Source of the DNA: Iris pallida | Lineage: Eukaryota; Streptophyta; Magnoliopsida; Asparagales; Iridaceae | Direction: 5' to 3' | DNA length: 64,000 nucleotides | Assembly (NCBI GenBank): GCA_029216955.1 | Contig: JANAVB010016199.1 | Location: forward strand, 10,043,960-10,107,959 | Shown: one piece after another, positions 44,344 to 54,880 of the stretch | How positions within the stretch are numbered: position 1 is the stretch's first letter | Layout: every line of letters begins with the position of its first letter | The notes under the pieces: generated by a model | The model's database searches: none | What the model saw: the letters and a program-made list of their open reading frames with translations, nothing else | What the model was told of the DNA's origin: nothing | Made by a program: the position numbers and the translations under genes

Positions 44344-45071
44344 TGTCACGCCCCAGAACCATAATACTGGAGAGCAGGGGACAGACACAACCAGCTACAT
44401 ACATTGAAGTGCAACCCATCTCGCAATACGGTCATGACTGTCTAGATGCATGAGGGTTTAACTACAAGCCAGCAGTTTCTTATGGTCAAGAACAAGCCTA
44501 GGGTCTCAACCTCAAGCAAGCAAATAAATGTTACAAGATATTAGATCATCAAACATACAAAGTAAGGCGTCCCAAATATTATATATTCAGATGATCATGA
44601 AGCTAGTCATACAAAATACGAAGACTAGCAAGAGTTAAAGTCATACATGATCAACCCTAGGATTTGTCAATCATGTTATAGCCCTTAGGCAGACAGAATA
44701 TAAGTTTCAATACGAGCTAACACTTGTTCGGCGGCTAAACACCTCAAAAGAATAATTTTACAATAGAGTGGAAGAGCAAAATAAGAAACCCACTCGTTGC
44801 TAGGATTGCGTCTAGTGTTCACCATCTGGCTAGAAGGCAGGTAGATCCTCGGGTGCTACTCCAAAATTTGGCCATACAAAATCAGCTGGGTCAGACCCCA
44901 GAAAGAGCAAGTGCCACAAGGGAGGCTTCACTTGAAAACTAAAACCAGCATGTTAATAGACAAAAGATATAAATAATGAACATGATTAAGTAACAAGAAG
45001 ATATGGTTAGAATAAAACAGGAGCTTGTATTATGAAAATAAGAGGCTGTGGACACAAAAAAGAAGAAGAAA
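44344..45071 (-). repeat. End of a minus-strand Tekay-type LTR
   Basis: On the minus strand the sequence ends ATTATGGTTCTGGGGCGTGACA at 44344, a classic Del/Tekay LTR terminus. The preceding 0.7 kb is non-coding. The LTR is cut near 45071 by the Tat-like element, so only its 3' part is seen. No primer site follows, which fits a 3' or solo LTR. Confidence 0.6.
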
Positions 45072-45869
45072 TGCTGTATTTTCTTATTGGCGCAAGGTAC
45101 CACAAATCGAGTACGCCTGAGAGATCTTGCACTGAAGATCCCTGAGTACAAAATAAATTCTGGGGAATGGGACAATGGAGATCTAGCGGCAGTTGCTCAT
45201 TTACTCCGTTGACACTCTGATTACAAAAGTGAGAGAAAACCTACAAAAATTGCTAACTCTTGGCTCATTGGCAAGAAGGGCAGCAATTTGGCTCTTGAAA
45301 TGCTCTTCGTTCTGTCTGTTTTTGAAGAGGTATGAGATCCCTATTTATAGTCGTTTTGTACTGAAACGACTGTTATGTGCCCACAGGTGAAAAATACACT
45401 GATTTTACTGTGGGCAAATAACACCCATTTGGGTGCATAGGGTGTAGGCACATGGACACTGGATGATCGTGGGTAGATCATGGGTTGACGTGGCCGCATG
45501 CTTTCGTGCACGATTGCTCGTGGAGACTGATGTGGCCGCATGCTTCGGTGCACGATTGATCGTGGATGTTGACTGAGTCGTAGGGATCTGCTGCCTTGGG
45601 CGTATAGTGTGGGAGTTAGTTTATGTGCCCACACATGGGTGCAGGTTTGATCTGCATGAATATAATGTGGGCGCATAGCTCCTCTTCGATCATGTGGGCA
45701 TATAGCTCCTCTTCTATCATGTGGGCGTATAGCCCCTTTTCGATCATATAGGCGCATAGAGTCCCTTTGGTTCTGTGGGCGCATAGCCTCCTTTTAATTA
45801 TGTGGGCGCATAGCTTCTTTTGTCTTCTTCATGTGGGATATATAGTCTTGTATTTTTCATGCTTCTACA
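45072..45869 (-). repeat. 3' LTR of the second Tat-like element
   Basis: Starts (minus) TGTAGAAGCATG at 45869, has a repeat block of about six 26-bp units built on GTGGGCGCATAG (plus-strand reading, 45655-45815), a TATA box at 45350-45342 (minus), and an inferred end at 45072. A degenerate TATCCCACATG near 45830 lies where the other Tat LTR has its USE, but it lacks the final CG. The lower end is estimated from the length after the TATA box. Confidence 0.6.
45342..45350 (-). promoter_or_regulatory. TATA box of the minus-strand Tat LTR
   Basis: CTATAAATA on the minus strand (plus-strand TATTTATAG). Confidence 0.65.
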
Positions 45870-45888
45870 AGACCCCCTTCAAAGTTTT
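45870..45888 (-). promoter_or_regulatory. Polypurine tract, minus strand
   Basis: Minus-strand AACTTTGAAGGGGGTCT directly before the LTR start, identical to 27381-27397. Confidence 0.85.
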
Positions 45889-45949
45889 TGAGACTCGAAC
45901 GAGTGTCGGAATACTTTGAAAGAAGCATAGGAAAAACTGTCTCCACCAA

Positions 45950-46247
45950 CTTCATGGGCGCATGATAGGAATGACCCCTTTGGGCGCATAGGTGTTTGCC
46001 AGGCTGTCGAAATATGGCTGTTGAGATCATCCTTGGAAATCTGAAGCGATAGACTCGTTTTGGAATAAAATTTGAAAAGGTCCGCTCTTTATGCGATATT
46101 TTATGCGTAGTCTGCATCAGCAAATAGCAGGCACATAATCTGCAAAAGACTATCTCTGCGTAGGCGCATAGATCATACGGGCGCATAGACCATATGGGCG
46201 CATAGGCCATGTGGGCGCATAACTCCCCGTTCGTGCCTGTAAATAGG
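45950..46247 (+). promoter_or_regulatory. GCGCATA array and TATA-like site before the antisense gene
   Basis: Four units of about 17 bp (GGGCGCATAGACCATAT type) at 46157-46222, plus scattered single words from 45955. They are followed by a TATA-like CTGTAAATAGG at 46237-46247 and a CT-rich leader before the ATG at 46331. The same word forms the LTR array of this element. Promoter role inferred. Confidence 0.5.
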
Positions 46248-46330
46248 CCTTGAAGAGAGAAAGTTCATTCTCTCTTATTTTTCCTCAGAATTTTCAAAGA
46301 GTTTTTTCTTTTACTCTCTTTCGAGCAATC

Positions 46331-48412
46331 ATGTTTTCCAAGGCTGCTTTGACTCCCAAGAAGTCTGCGAAGGGCAAGAAGGCTGCAACAGCTAGTTCTT
46401 CTCTTTTGGCAGCGTCTCATCTGGTTCAAGATCCCATCATGGGTGAGGCGATGTCTCAAAAAATGAAGTCTCGAGTGTTAATTTGTGACGTTCGGACTTT
46501 TCTCTGCTTGGGCGCATAACCATTGATATGCGTCCAAAACAAACACTTTTTTGTGAGCAGTCTTATGCGCTCACAGATGCATGCGTCCACGCACTTTGTT
46601 GTATTATGCGCCTATTTACTTGGTTGTGTCATGCGCCCACACACTTTGTTGTGTTATGACCCCACACAGAACATGTGCTTATGCGCCCACAGGCCCTTTG
46701 GGTGCATAGCATCAGGGCGCATAGAATTTCTCAGTACTTAGCTCTTTTTTCTGTAGATTCTAAGTTTGACTTTTTCTTATGTCTTCGCAGTTAACATGGT
46801 TGTCCCGGATCTTGGTAGGATTCCTCTTGGCTCTGCCCACCATGCTCTGGATTCAAGCCTCGTCACCGCAATGGTCAAAAATGCTCATGAAGATCAGCCA
46901 TGACCAGTCTTCGGTGCGGGTGATCGTTATGCTTGAACATGACAAAATGTTCTTGAAGCAGATGATGAATGATGAAAAGTTCACACTCGGAGGGGCACGG
47001 AGCTTTAAGAGACCGTACTTCTTATTTGGTGACAGCCTAGGATTTGAGGACGAAGAGACGATATGTCTAGAAGACCCTCTGGTGGTCAGGTTAAATAACC
47101 AAAGGATATGGTTACCATCGACGAACCTCCAATACCCTCTATCAGCGTTTACTGATCTAGCTGTATGAAGGCAAATGAAATAGAATCTGACCCCTAAACT
47201 GCATGGGGTTATTTTTGGCAGGATTCAATTCAACTCTGATGACCGGAAGAAGGATACTTTCAAGTGTGTCAAGGGCTCCACGTCCTACTCCACGAGGGGG
47301 TTGCATCCTGGGGCCATAATAAACGATGTCCCGACTGATCTTCACCCTTACGTTGCTGAGACTCTCTCCAACTTGATGCTCTCAAAGAAGGAGTCGTATC
47401 CGAGAGGGAAGCTGCGGATAGAAGGTTGGAGATACTCTGTCCCATTCTGGAGTGACCTTACTGAATGGGTGCTCTCGACTTATGAGGCCACCCTGAAAGC
47501 TACCGACCTTTTTTATGCCGTTAGAGTCACCCAATATGGTATAAAGGTTAATTGGCCTATGTTTATCTCATTGGTATAGTTGTACAACTATCACACATGT
47601 ACCTTCTTCACTCCAGGTGGGGAGATGGGTCTGGCTCTTCACGAGATGCAGGTGATATCAAAACTTCTTTGGGGGATCGAGCTATACGAGGAATACGTCC
47701 CCTGTGATGATGAGCTCTTGGATTTGGAGAGAGAGAACTCTGAGATGATGGAGGTATACAAAGAGTTACTCTGTCACCTCTTTATTTATCACCAGGTCAC
47801 CAAGAAGGGTAAGACTGAGGGGTCCCTTCCCCATACGAGAGCCTGGACCAACTACATCTTCATTAGAGAAGAAGGAGATGACCCACTCTCTTTCTCGACT
47901 CGGAAGACCTCGACGAAATCTGAGAAAGAACAATTGATGACAGATCATGGGGTAGTAGACATCGAAGATAGTGATGATCCCGAGGGAAACTTCTTGGTTT
48001 ATTATTTCTTCAGGTAGGCTAAGTTTAAACTGTCGAAAAAGACTGTGCTAGCCGCCTTTTTGATGACATGGCACCGCAATTGTGTAGTCCCTGGTGGTTC
48101 AGGGTCTATTGAAAGGATGAGCCGGGGTATGATACTTCCGGCTATAAAGCTGGCATTTGGATACCAGCTTGCCCTACTTCTTATGATGGTCTGCGCCATC
48201 CAACGAGGCTTGCGATACTTTGTTGTTAACGCGGCGACACCCGGTGGTAGAACGGATTTTGTCAGGACTGAATTTCCCTTTCATTACCTGATGGGATGGC
48301 TGGTGCTGCACTGTCCCAGATTAATGAATGTTGGACTGATGGCAGACTCTTTGGCGGGAGATGCCTTTCTTCGGAGATTCAAAGATACAGACTGGACTGC
48401 CGCAGAGGTGCC
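46331..48412 (+). pseudogene. Plant mobile domain (PMD-like) gene, antisense to its host element
   Basis: Encodes a protein related to the 'aminotransferase-like, plant mobile domain' family, whose members occur in plant genes and as passengers in mobile elements. First exon candidate: MFSKAALTPKKSAKGKK at 46331, Lys/Ser-rich. A likely intron ends at the acceptor GTCTTCGCAG (46789) and another at ATTTTTGGCAG (47221). Core landmarks: W-S-D-L-T-E-W-V (47450-47480), FTPGGEMGLALHEM then YEEYVP (47610-47700), LLAAFLMTWHR, a GMILPAIKLAFGYQLAL block, and FPFHYLMGWLVLH (48265-48310). Breaks: a TAG at 47577 and a frame shift near 46900; 48015 may be another splice acceptor (TTATTTCTTCAG). Coding is cut at 48412 by the next element, after DWTAAEVP. 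The mixture of introns and breaks makes exact exons uncertain. Confidence 0.7.
46500..46735. repeat. GCGCATA/TATGCGC words in the presumed first intron
   Basis: At least six copies in both orientations, such as TTATGCGCCCACA and GGGCGCATAGAA, mixed with ACACACTTTGTTGTG. No open frame, so an intronic or untranslated location fits. Confidence 0.7.
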
Positions 48413-49131
48413 TGTAGCTCCCCTTCCCGAAAATCCTTTGAAATATTTTATTATTATTTATTTGATTTAAATGGTGATTTTTAGAATTTTATAAATAATG
48501 ATTTATTTAATTATTACGGTAGGTGATTTTAGCCATGGTTGAGTTTTGAAATACTAGACGACTAGAAATCATGGCACAGATAGTGCAGTGGCATGCCTTG
48601 ACTAGTGTATTAGCCATAGTAGGGATGGCCGAGCAATAGTAATGTCCTAACTAGGAAAACCAGGCCAAGTTGCGACTTAACCTGTACCGAAGATTTTATT
48701 TATTATTTAATTATATTATTGAGTTTTTCGGGCACCCGGTTGTACCGAACCTGTCCAGATTGGACCCAAACCAAGCCCAAGCCCATGTACACATACTTTT
48801 AAGTACGTACAAATATTTTCTAGCTTTTTGGGTGGACTTAATGATATTTTCTAAATATTTGGTTATTTATACAAAATGGGTATTATTAATATTTAAATAG
48901 AGTTTTAGAATATTGGTACAGTTTTCTTGGGCCAGATACGTCCACCAAAGACTCTTTGGGTTATTTTAGTAGGTTATTGGTATTATGGAGTTTATTTAGA
49001 TATAAAGACATATGTGTGCATGTATATATAATATATGTGTGTAAATGTATGTGAATATGAATATATATATGAATATATATTATATATGTGTATGAGTATG
49101 TAAATAAATATTATATATTGTGCATGGGTAC

Positions 49132-49133
<2 letters not shown>

Positions 49134-49214
<81 letters not shown>
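49134..49214. repeat. (AT)n microsatellite
   Basis: About 40 AT dinucleotides within the LTR; shorter at the same place in the 3' LTR (62731-62784). Confidence 0.9.
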
Positions 49215-49216
<2 letters not shown>

Positions 49217-51068
49217 TGTATATATAAATAAATATAGTTATATAGGTATATACGTGTATATATATATAAATATATTTATATAGGCGTACATGTATATATA
49301 TATGTAGATGTATATGTGTACGTATATACAAATCTACATATATATTTATATGTGTGTGTGTGTATACTTGTAGATATATAAATATGGTTAATATAATAAA
49401 TAAAATAAAAATAGAAGCAGCTGCAACCCAGGCCAGAGCAGCCCAAATCCCAGCCCAGTTAAACCCCGGCCCAAACTCCCCAGCCCGAGCTCCCCAGCCC
49501 AAGCTTTCTAGCTGAACGAGTAACAGAACCCCCCGTTCTGTTGATAGCCGAATGTGTATTTAAACTCGGAAGGAGAATATTAGCAAAACCCTAACCCTAA
49601 GGCCTCGCCACCCACTCCTGCCCCTTCACCACTCTTGGGGCGGCCACCTTGACGTCGAAGCGCCGTCGGGGGCCGCCGAACGGCGACCAGAGGGTCGCGC
49701 GCGCGCGGGTGTGCACAAAACACAACAGTAATAACCCAGCGAAGAAGCCACCTTCGCACGAGGATTCCTCCACGACCGATCGACGATTTGTCGAACCGAT
49801 TTTGCAGGTTCGAACCTAACCTATACCATTTCAAATCCATGGGAAAGTTTAGCATTAGATCGAATCAAAATTGATTTAAAAATCGAAACAAAGTTTGACG
49901 AAAACTGTCTTGAACAGGACAGAATTTCGCGTTCGTGAACCTAATTTGGAAGGCGACAAATTGCTGACCCATCGAGTAATTTAGAAATCCACCTGAATAG
50001 GATTGAAGACAACCTATACGAGATTAAAATCTATTTGGTAGATCCAGATTTTATCAAGTATATACAAAGATATTCGAATTCAAAAATCATGAAAAATTTG
50101 TTTTCAAAAATATAGAAAATAGGAAAATTTGTCCGAGACGACGTGCGTCCCGTCAATCCGGGCAACGTGGTCGTGCACCGTAAGCATCGAAAGGTGTATA
50201 ACGGCTTTGTAGTCGTGTGGACTTTGACGGAATTTAAATTGGTCGCGTGTACGTGACGAATTTGATGTGTATCCGTCGAAATTCACTGTATCGACCTCTA
50301 TGCAAATTTCCTAATTACTTTGTGCATGCTCGTTAGATCAAGACGAAACTTGCGCCAACAGGTCCGTATCGTTTTTTTGGTCCTGTATGCTAAGTTTCGT
50401 CCAATTCTGAGACAGTTGATCAGATTGCCGTTTCGCGGGCCCCACTATCTGACTCAACGGGTGATTTTGTGCACGGCCTGCCGAAATCCAACCCTGGACA
50501 TACGGTTGGGTTCGTATCGAAAAATTGGACCTTTTAACATATAGTTTGACGACTTTAGAGACCATTGACTCTGGCACGCTTTTCGGTACAAAGCGGGTCC
50601 AAGGACGGACATCGTTTTTGCCTAAAATTATCGTTTTGCCCCTATGTCCAGAATTGGACTTAAGGATAGGCAATCCTAGCTAATTTGACTATTCTGAGAA
50701 TATTGGTGATGTTTGTTTCAGCTTTTCGGAGACATTTGTGGACTTTGGACTCTATGGCGTACCAGTTGACGGTATTTTATTGGTTCTTCACGCTACCACC
50801 AGGCAAGTATACCTTGGCTCCCTCTACAGTTTATTTACATGCATATTCCTATTATTATATAGTTTTACTAGTTGGTTATTACTTATGATTTGTATATCGT
50901 GCATGCTAGTATAGCTATAGTCCTTTTAGATGGTCAGCCTTGTAGTTCATATTGGATTGGTTCTCTCGTGTATCGTGATGGGGTCGTGTCGTGTCTTCAC
51001 CTGTATCTTGACTGAGTCATGTCTGTAAGTATGTGTGAGTGAACTGCTATTCCTTTGTCTTTCCTACA

Positions 51069-51182
51069 ACCTGCGAGTCCACACACGGGACGAGGGTTGT
51101 CCTTTGCACCTGCGAGTCCACATACGGGGCGAGGGTGATTTGTCTTAAAACTGACCCGCGAGTCCACATTCGGGGCGAGGGT
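51069..51182 (+). repeat. Tandem block in the LTR, three units
   Basis: Three copies of CTGCGAGTCCACATACGGGGC-like sequence followed by GAGGGT, with about 45-bp period. Confidence 0.8.
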
Positions 51183-51789
51183 TGGTATACCATTGATCTA
51201 CCAGCAGTTCATTTATGCATACTTGATCCCGTATCCGTGTTCCTAGCTACCTGTCAGTAGCCACGTGTCAGTCTCATGTTTAGTTCCTGTTATACCCTGG
51301 TTATATTATTGCATGATTAAACTGTTAGATAGACATGTTTTATATATCTTGCTAGTCCTCTGAGGACCTGATGATCTCTTCAGGTTTAGCGACTGCATGG
51401 AGTTAGTTAGCAAAGCAGCATGGTAGAGGATTGTGATGTATGATACAGGTATTTGCTTGTGATATTTTTTTATTATCCTCTCATGCTTTATATTTAGTTC
51501 CATGATATACTCTGCTTATTTATAGACTCATATCATTCTTGGAGTCTAATCAAACAATATGCTAATGGGCTGCAGACCATGAACCATACTTGTTCATTCT
51601 TGTTTATATGATTCATTTGGATTGAGATATAGTTTAGATTGGACATGATACCCATGACCTTGACAGCTTATACGTACTCGAGTCGGGCTGGAGTCTGCTC
51701 GATACGTAGCTGGCTTGCTCACGAGCTCGTGTCCAAAGAGCAGGTACGGGTCGTGACAAGTTTTTGTGGCGGCCCATCCAGGTCGGAGC

Positions 51790-52861
51790 TGTTGGCCCAT
51801 TGGTCATATGGTCGAACTAATTTTAATAATTGATCAAATTATGTCTCGATATATGGAGCTAGTCAGGACATCTCGGACTCTTGGACATACTCAAGAATGG
51901 CTATCTACTCAGTTCAAGACCGAAGCGTTGTTTGCCTGTTCGAGTCTGTATTTTTTGAGCAATGTAATCTTTATTTTATTGAGTCTAGAAATACTTTATA
52001 CACCAAGTCGTACTGGCAAATAGGCTTTTCCAAAATGATTTCAAAATGTTTTTAAAATGTCCTTAGTTTTGAAAAACATTTGTATTTACAAAAGCTCCAA
52101 AAAGGTTTTCAAAATTCTCCAAAAATCTATTTTGAAAAACCCTAACCTAATCCTGACAGAGTTCGGCCAGAGTTCGGCCAGAGTTCGGCCAGAGTTCGGC
52201 CAGAGTTCGGTTAGTGGCCTTTTTATTTTTGAATTCCTTGGAACTTGGTCCTCCTGCAGTTGCGGATTTGACCGAGATTTTCTCATCGAGTTCTGCCCGA
52301 ATTCTGCCAGAATTCTGTCTTTGGAACTCCTATAAATAGAGAAGGATTTCGATCATTTCAACTCACTCATTCACTTTCAATATTTCTCTATTCAGAGCCT
52401 ACTGTCTTCCAAAGAGTTTTTCTAGAGCTTTTATTTTCAGATCCCAAGCCAGTTACAATCCTCTAGTCGATTTGCTAGTGCGGTGCGGTCTAGAAGTTTC
52501 AGAGTGATTGTAATCAGAAGGCTTGATAGAAGAATACCTCTTCACAATTGAAGTTGGACGAGTTCTTCGTATCAAAGCTCGCGTTGTAGAAGTTGCAAGG
52601 ACTTCGTAAGAAAACTTGCGGTTTTGCCAATAGTGGATTCAACTGGTAGCAAAAGTTCTACCGACTGGACTAGTCCTCAATAGAGGAAAACCAGTATACA
52701 TCGCTGTCTTTGCGTTTGCTTTCTTATCTCTGCCTTTACATTATTTAGTTGTGATTATTATTCTATGATCTTGCTGCTAACATTTTTTAATTAACATTAT
52801 TCCGTTGCCTACTCTATTCACCCCCCTCTAGAGTATTCTGCTTTACGATTTCGTTCCTACA
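51790..52861 (+). repeat. 5' LTR of the Sirevirus
   Basis: Contains an 11-bp word array (52159-52213) and a TATA box CTATAAATAG at 52330-52339. Differs from the 3' LTR at scattered positions and by two extra 11-bp units. Confidence 0.92.
52159..52213 (+). repeat. Five 11-bp units GAGTTCGGCCA
   Basis: Four units GAGTTCGGCCA and a last GAGTTCGGTTA, followed by GTGG. Three units remain in the 3' LTR near 60724-60756. CpG-rich tandem motifs upstream of the TATA box have been described for Sireviruses. Confidence 0.9.
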
Positions 52862-52940
52862 ATTGGTAAGAGCAAGGTTCTGCAACTAGAGGTAATATAT
52901 TCTGATCCCAATTGTTCCTACAATTGGTATCAAAGCGGGT
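52862..52940 (+). promoter_or_regulatory. Primer binding site, duplicated junction
   Basis: TGGTATCAAAGC at 52926 resembles the initiator tRNA-Met site TGGTATCAGAGC. The junction GTTCCTACAATTGGTA occurs twice, at 52853 and 52914, so the true site is moved 61 bp from the LTR end while a degenerate TGGTAAGAGC lies at the normal place. Confidence 0.65.
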
Positions 52941-53015
52941 GTTACAGGTAAAGCAAGGTAATATTGCAATTATTTATTCATTTAACTAATTGTTATATAG
53001 ATCACAGCACAACAC

Positions 53016-54880
53016 ATGGCAACTGTGAAATTCACAAGTGAAGGCCAGGCCACAAACAGACCTCCACTGTTTGATGGTACGAATTATACCTATTGGAAAA
53101 TACGGATGAGTTTCTTCTTGAAATCACTTGACTTTGATTTATGGTCTATTGTTATTGATGGCTATCAAAAGCCACCTCGTATAAATGTTGATGGAGTTTT
53201 AATTGAAAAACCCCATAACAGATATACAGAGGAAGAAAAGAAAAAGGCCAGTCTTGACGCACGTGCTATTAACGCTTTATTTTGTGCTTTAGACAGAACT
53301 GAATTTAACAGGGTGTCTATCTGCACAACTGCTAATGAAGTGTGAAAGCTTCTTGAAGTCACACATGAAGGCACGACTCAAGTCAAAGAATCAAAGGTCA
53401 GCAGACTTACTCAAGAGTATGAGGTGTTCAAGATGAAGCCCAACGAAACAGTTACTCAGATGTTCGAAAGATTCTTGGATATTGTAAACCCTTTGTCCTC
53501 CCTAGGCAAAGATTACAGTAACCATGAAAAGATTCGTAAACTCCTGCGAGCACTACCAAGAACTGGATTCCAAAGGCTACTGCAATCTTTGAAGGGAACG
53601 ACCTCACAACTATGTCCCTCGAAGTACTCCTGGGTAAGCTACTCACTCATGAACTGGAGCTACAAGATTTTGAAGAGCCTGCACCAAAGGAGAAGACGAT
53701 CGCTTTCAAGGCTCAGCACAGAAAAGCTGCTGAAGGTTATTCAGACAGCAGTAAATCTGATGCTGAAGATCAAGCACTCCTAGCAAGGAAATTCAAAAGA
53801 TTCATGAGATATGAGAAGAAAGCCAAAGAAAACAGTAGTAGCAATAATTGGTATCAAGATGATGCTGTCTGCTATGGCTGCAAGAAGAAGGGACACATGA
53901 AGAAGGATTGTCCTACAAACTCATCATCAAGCAAGAAGAGCAACATGTATGAAAAAGGGAACCTGAAGAGATCAAAATCACGAAAGTATGCCAATACCAG
54001 CATATGGCATGAAAGTGAAGCCAGTGACTCAGAAGACGAACAATCAGAAGACGCTGCAAATGTATGCTTTATGGCATCTGATCAGGTACTCTCTGAACCT
54101 GAAGTTGATACATATGATGACTTCACCTTTGAGCAATTTAGAGAAGCCTTCAGTGAACTGATAAGTGATTACAAGAAACTGCGTAGCAAATATCAGACCT
54201 CTAAGAAGCTACTCAAAGAGTACAAAGGTGAAATAGGAAGACTTACTGACCAACTAGCTGAGGTTAGAAATAATGTTAGTGAGTCTGGTGAGCTTTCATC
54301 TGTCAAGCTCTTATTACACGAGACTACCAAGTCATCCGAAGAAAAAGACAAGGTTATTGACCAACTGAAAGAAGAACTTTCTAAAGAGAAGAAAAGTCTT
54401 CAATGTGCACAAGTCAGAATGGAAGCACTTACTTCTGACTATACTAAGTTGTATGATACTTCCAAAAGATTGGAAATTAGGTTAGGAAAACAGCCTGAGA
54501 CTGCTGCTTCCTACCCTAACACGTGTCACTTACCGAATAATCGGAACATTCCTAAACCAAACACTGTCAGACCTAACCATATCAAACCTTTACCCCAAAA
54601 GGTTAAGCCCAAACAGGATTATAGGTATGCTTTCTTCTATACTAGAAAACCTAAACCTACCAACCATGCACATCACTCAGCTTTCAACACTCAACATGCA
54701 CAATGTCATTATTATGGCCATACTGGTCATATTTCTCCTGCATGTAGAATCAGAAAGCTTGTTGATTTAAATATTTATGTATGGATACCAAAAGCTAACA
54801 CTTCAGGACCCTACAAGAAATGGGTACCAAAAGTTTTATCTGCAAATTATTTTGTAGGTGGAACACCTTTCACATGCTAA
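53016..54880 (+). pseudogene. gag: gag of the Sirevirus
   Basis: Starts MATVKFTSEG at 53016. N-terminal UBN2-type capsid region: PPLFDGTNYTYWKIRM, then EGTTQVKESKV..L and YSNHEKIRKLLRALP (to 53570). A stop at 53343 fits a Trp codon changed G to A. A single-base frame change near 53590 moves to the frame that runs open to 54880. This holds the zinc knuckle CYGCKKKGHMKKDC (53870-53910), a predicted coiled coil with heptad-like Leu/Lys/Glu pattern (54170-54480), and a second, degenerate knuckle C-H-Y-Y-G-H-T-G-H-I-S-P-A-C (54705-54750; one Cys is Tyr). The end W-x-P-K ... GPYKKWVPK is typical of Sireviruses. The gag frame overlaps pol by 23 bases in a different frame. Confidence 0.9.

Larger units (their letters stand above)
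45072..48412 (-). mobile_element. Second Tat-like element, minus strand, partial
   Basis: Minus-strand order: internal DNA, priming tract (45888-45870), 3' LTR (45869-45072). The tract and first LTR bases (AACTTTGAAGGGGGTCT then TGTAGAAGCATG) equal those of the Tat element at 27381. The internal part contains a plant-mobile-domain gene on the plus strand, antisense to the element. Antisense extra ORFs near the 3' LTR are known for Tat elements. The rest is cut off at 48413 by another element running out of the window. Confidence 0.75.
48413..51758 (+). repeat. 5' LTR of the third Tekay-like element (3346 bp)
   Basis: Opens TGTAGCTCCCC and ends GGGTCGTGACA. Contains an (AT)n tract, a GC-rich block (49590-49800) with CGCGCGCGCGGG, a TATTTAAAC promoter-like word near 49557, and a 3-unit tandem near 51.1 kb. 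Open frames in it (49580-49855 minus and others) have no known domain, though the minus-strand 91-codon frame at 49580-49855 is also open in the 3' LTR. Confidence 0.88.

Noticed and set aside
46331..48412. Mobile-domain gene as a normal host gene
   Set aside because: It lies directly beside a minus-strand Tat priming tract and LTR and shares the LTR repeat words, which fits a passenger of the element better; it is also broken.
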